Shown: piece after piece, positions 32,263 to 32,698 of the stretch | Layout: each line of letters opens with the position of its first letter | Position numbering within the stretch: the first letter of the stretch is position 1 | From: an uncultured Erysipelotrichaceae bacterium | Lineage (GTDB): Bacteria; Bacillota_I; Bacilli_A; RF39; UBA660 | NCBI GenBank assembly: GCA_902784095.1 | Contig: CACZTK010000014.1 | Coordinates: 1 to 32,698 of the forward strand | DNA length: 32,698 bases | Direction: 5' to 3' | Program-made: the position numbers and the translations under genes | Notes under the pieces: model-generated | What the model was told of the DNA's origin: nothing | The model's input: only the letters and a program-made list of their open reading frames with translations | Databases searched by the model: none

Positions 32263-32698
32263 ATGGAAGAAAATATTATAAGAAATGTAGAGTTAGATGA
32301 TGACGGAATACTTGATAACACAATAAGACCTAGTATGCTTGAAGAGTATATTGGACAAGAAGATGTAAAAGAAAACATTAAAGTGTTTATAGAAGCTGCA
32401 AAGATTAGAAAAGAGAGTCTAGATCATGTATTATTATATGGTCCTCCAGGACTTGGAAAAACAACATTAGCATATATTATTGCCAATGAAATGGGTACTA
32501 ATATTAAAACAGCATCTGGGCCATCTATTGAAAAGTCAGGAGATTTAGCAGCTATACTTTCAACACTGGAAGCAGGAGATGTTTTATTTATTGATGAAAT
32601 TCATCGTATACCTAGATATATCGAAGAAATATTATATCCCGCCATGGAAGATTTTTATCTTGATATCGTTATTGGTGGCACAGAAGGCACTAGTAGAA
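32263..32698 (+). CDS. ruvB: Holliday junction helicase RuvB, 3'-truncated by window edge
   Basis: AAA+ motor that drives branch migration with RuvA. The first 145 residues are present: [17 protein letters not shown], then [17 protein letters not shown] (Walker A), [18 protein letters not shown] and [10 protein letters not shown] (Walker B), followed by [11 protein letters not shown]. The usual L-N/S-P after D-E-I-H-R is I-P-R here. The ribosome site is the weak GGAAGTGA at the PHP gene's end. The reading frame runs to the end of the window. Confidence 0.97.
   Translation, partial: MEENIIRNVELDDDGILDNTIRPSMLEEYIGQEDVKENIKVFIEAAKIRKESLDHVLLYGPPGLGKTTLAYIIANEMGTNIKTASGPSIEKSGDLAAILSTLEAGDVLFIDEIHRIPRYIEEILYPAMEDFYLDIVIGGTEGTSR

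Overview
The window comes from a low-G+C, cell-wall-building, monoderm bacterium, most likely an uncultured member of the Bacilli / Erysipelotrichia / RF39 side of the Firmicutes (inferred from gene content and AT-rich codon use, not measured). The standard bacterial code applies: TGA ends several genes (for example the yceD-like and PHP genes) and Trp is TGG. Nearly all genes have strong ribosome sites of the AAGGTGA/AGGAGG type, and many operons end in clear stem-loop plus T-run terminators. No rRNA, tRNA, CRISPR array or transposase was found. No gene-free stretch exceeds 300 bases; the longest (30488-30694) holds a terminator and AT-rich leader DNA.

Layout. (1) 1-4265: the 3' part of UDP-glucose dehydrogenase, a toxin-antitoxin pair with its own operator-promoter, a CpsA-type LCP protein and an SGNH hydrolase; apart from the TA pair this looks like an envelope polysaccharide locus. 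(2) 4262-12590: a class B penicillin-binding protein on the minus strand, an XRE/membrane regulator with a DUF4097 partner, an M18 aminopeptidase, a TasA-like secreted protein, and murG-murB-divIB. (3) 12591-17016: an SOS/DNA-repair block with lexA, a divergent 50-residue membrane protein under a LexA-box promoter, polA and mutM. (4) 17028-21131: pyruvate kinase, then gmk-tmcAL on the minus strand, then yceD-rpmF. (5) 21178-23974: a compact double-glycine peptide export operon with a C39-peptidase ABC transporter, a very small accessory protein and two overlapping precursor genes. (6) 23975-25980: rpsU and a TPR protein. (7) 26036-30526: the head of the dcw cluster (mraZ-rsmH-ftsL-pbp) followed by a membrane protein with an RsgI-like ectodomain. 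(8) 30527-32698: a 44-residue membrane peptide, ruvA, a PHP phosphatase and the start of ruvB.

How it fits together. Most of the window is core metabolism, wall synthesis, division and DNA repair. The accessory items are the TA pair, the two-peptide export operon, the TasA-like gene and several small membrane proteins. The best candidates for under-described biology are: the paired GG-leader peptides, both with 15-residue leaders and both ending C-x-x-E; a ribosomal protein L32 carrying an N-terminal extension that matches the Prp protease site known from L27; and a tiny SOS-controlled membrane protein in the position held by yneA/sosA in other Firmicutes.
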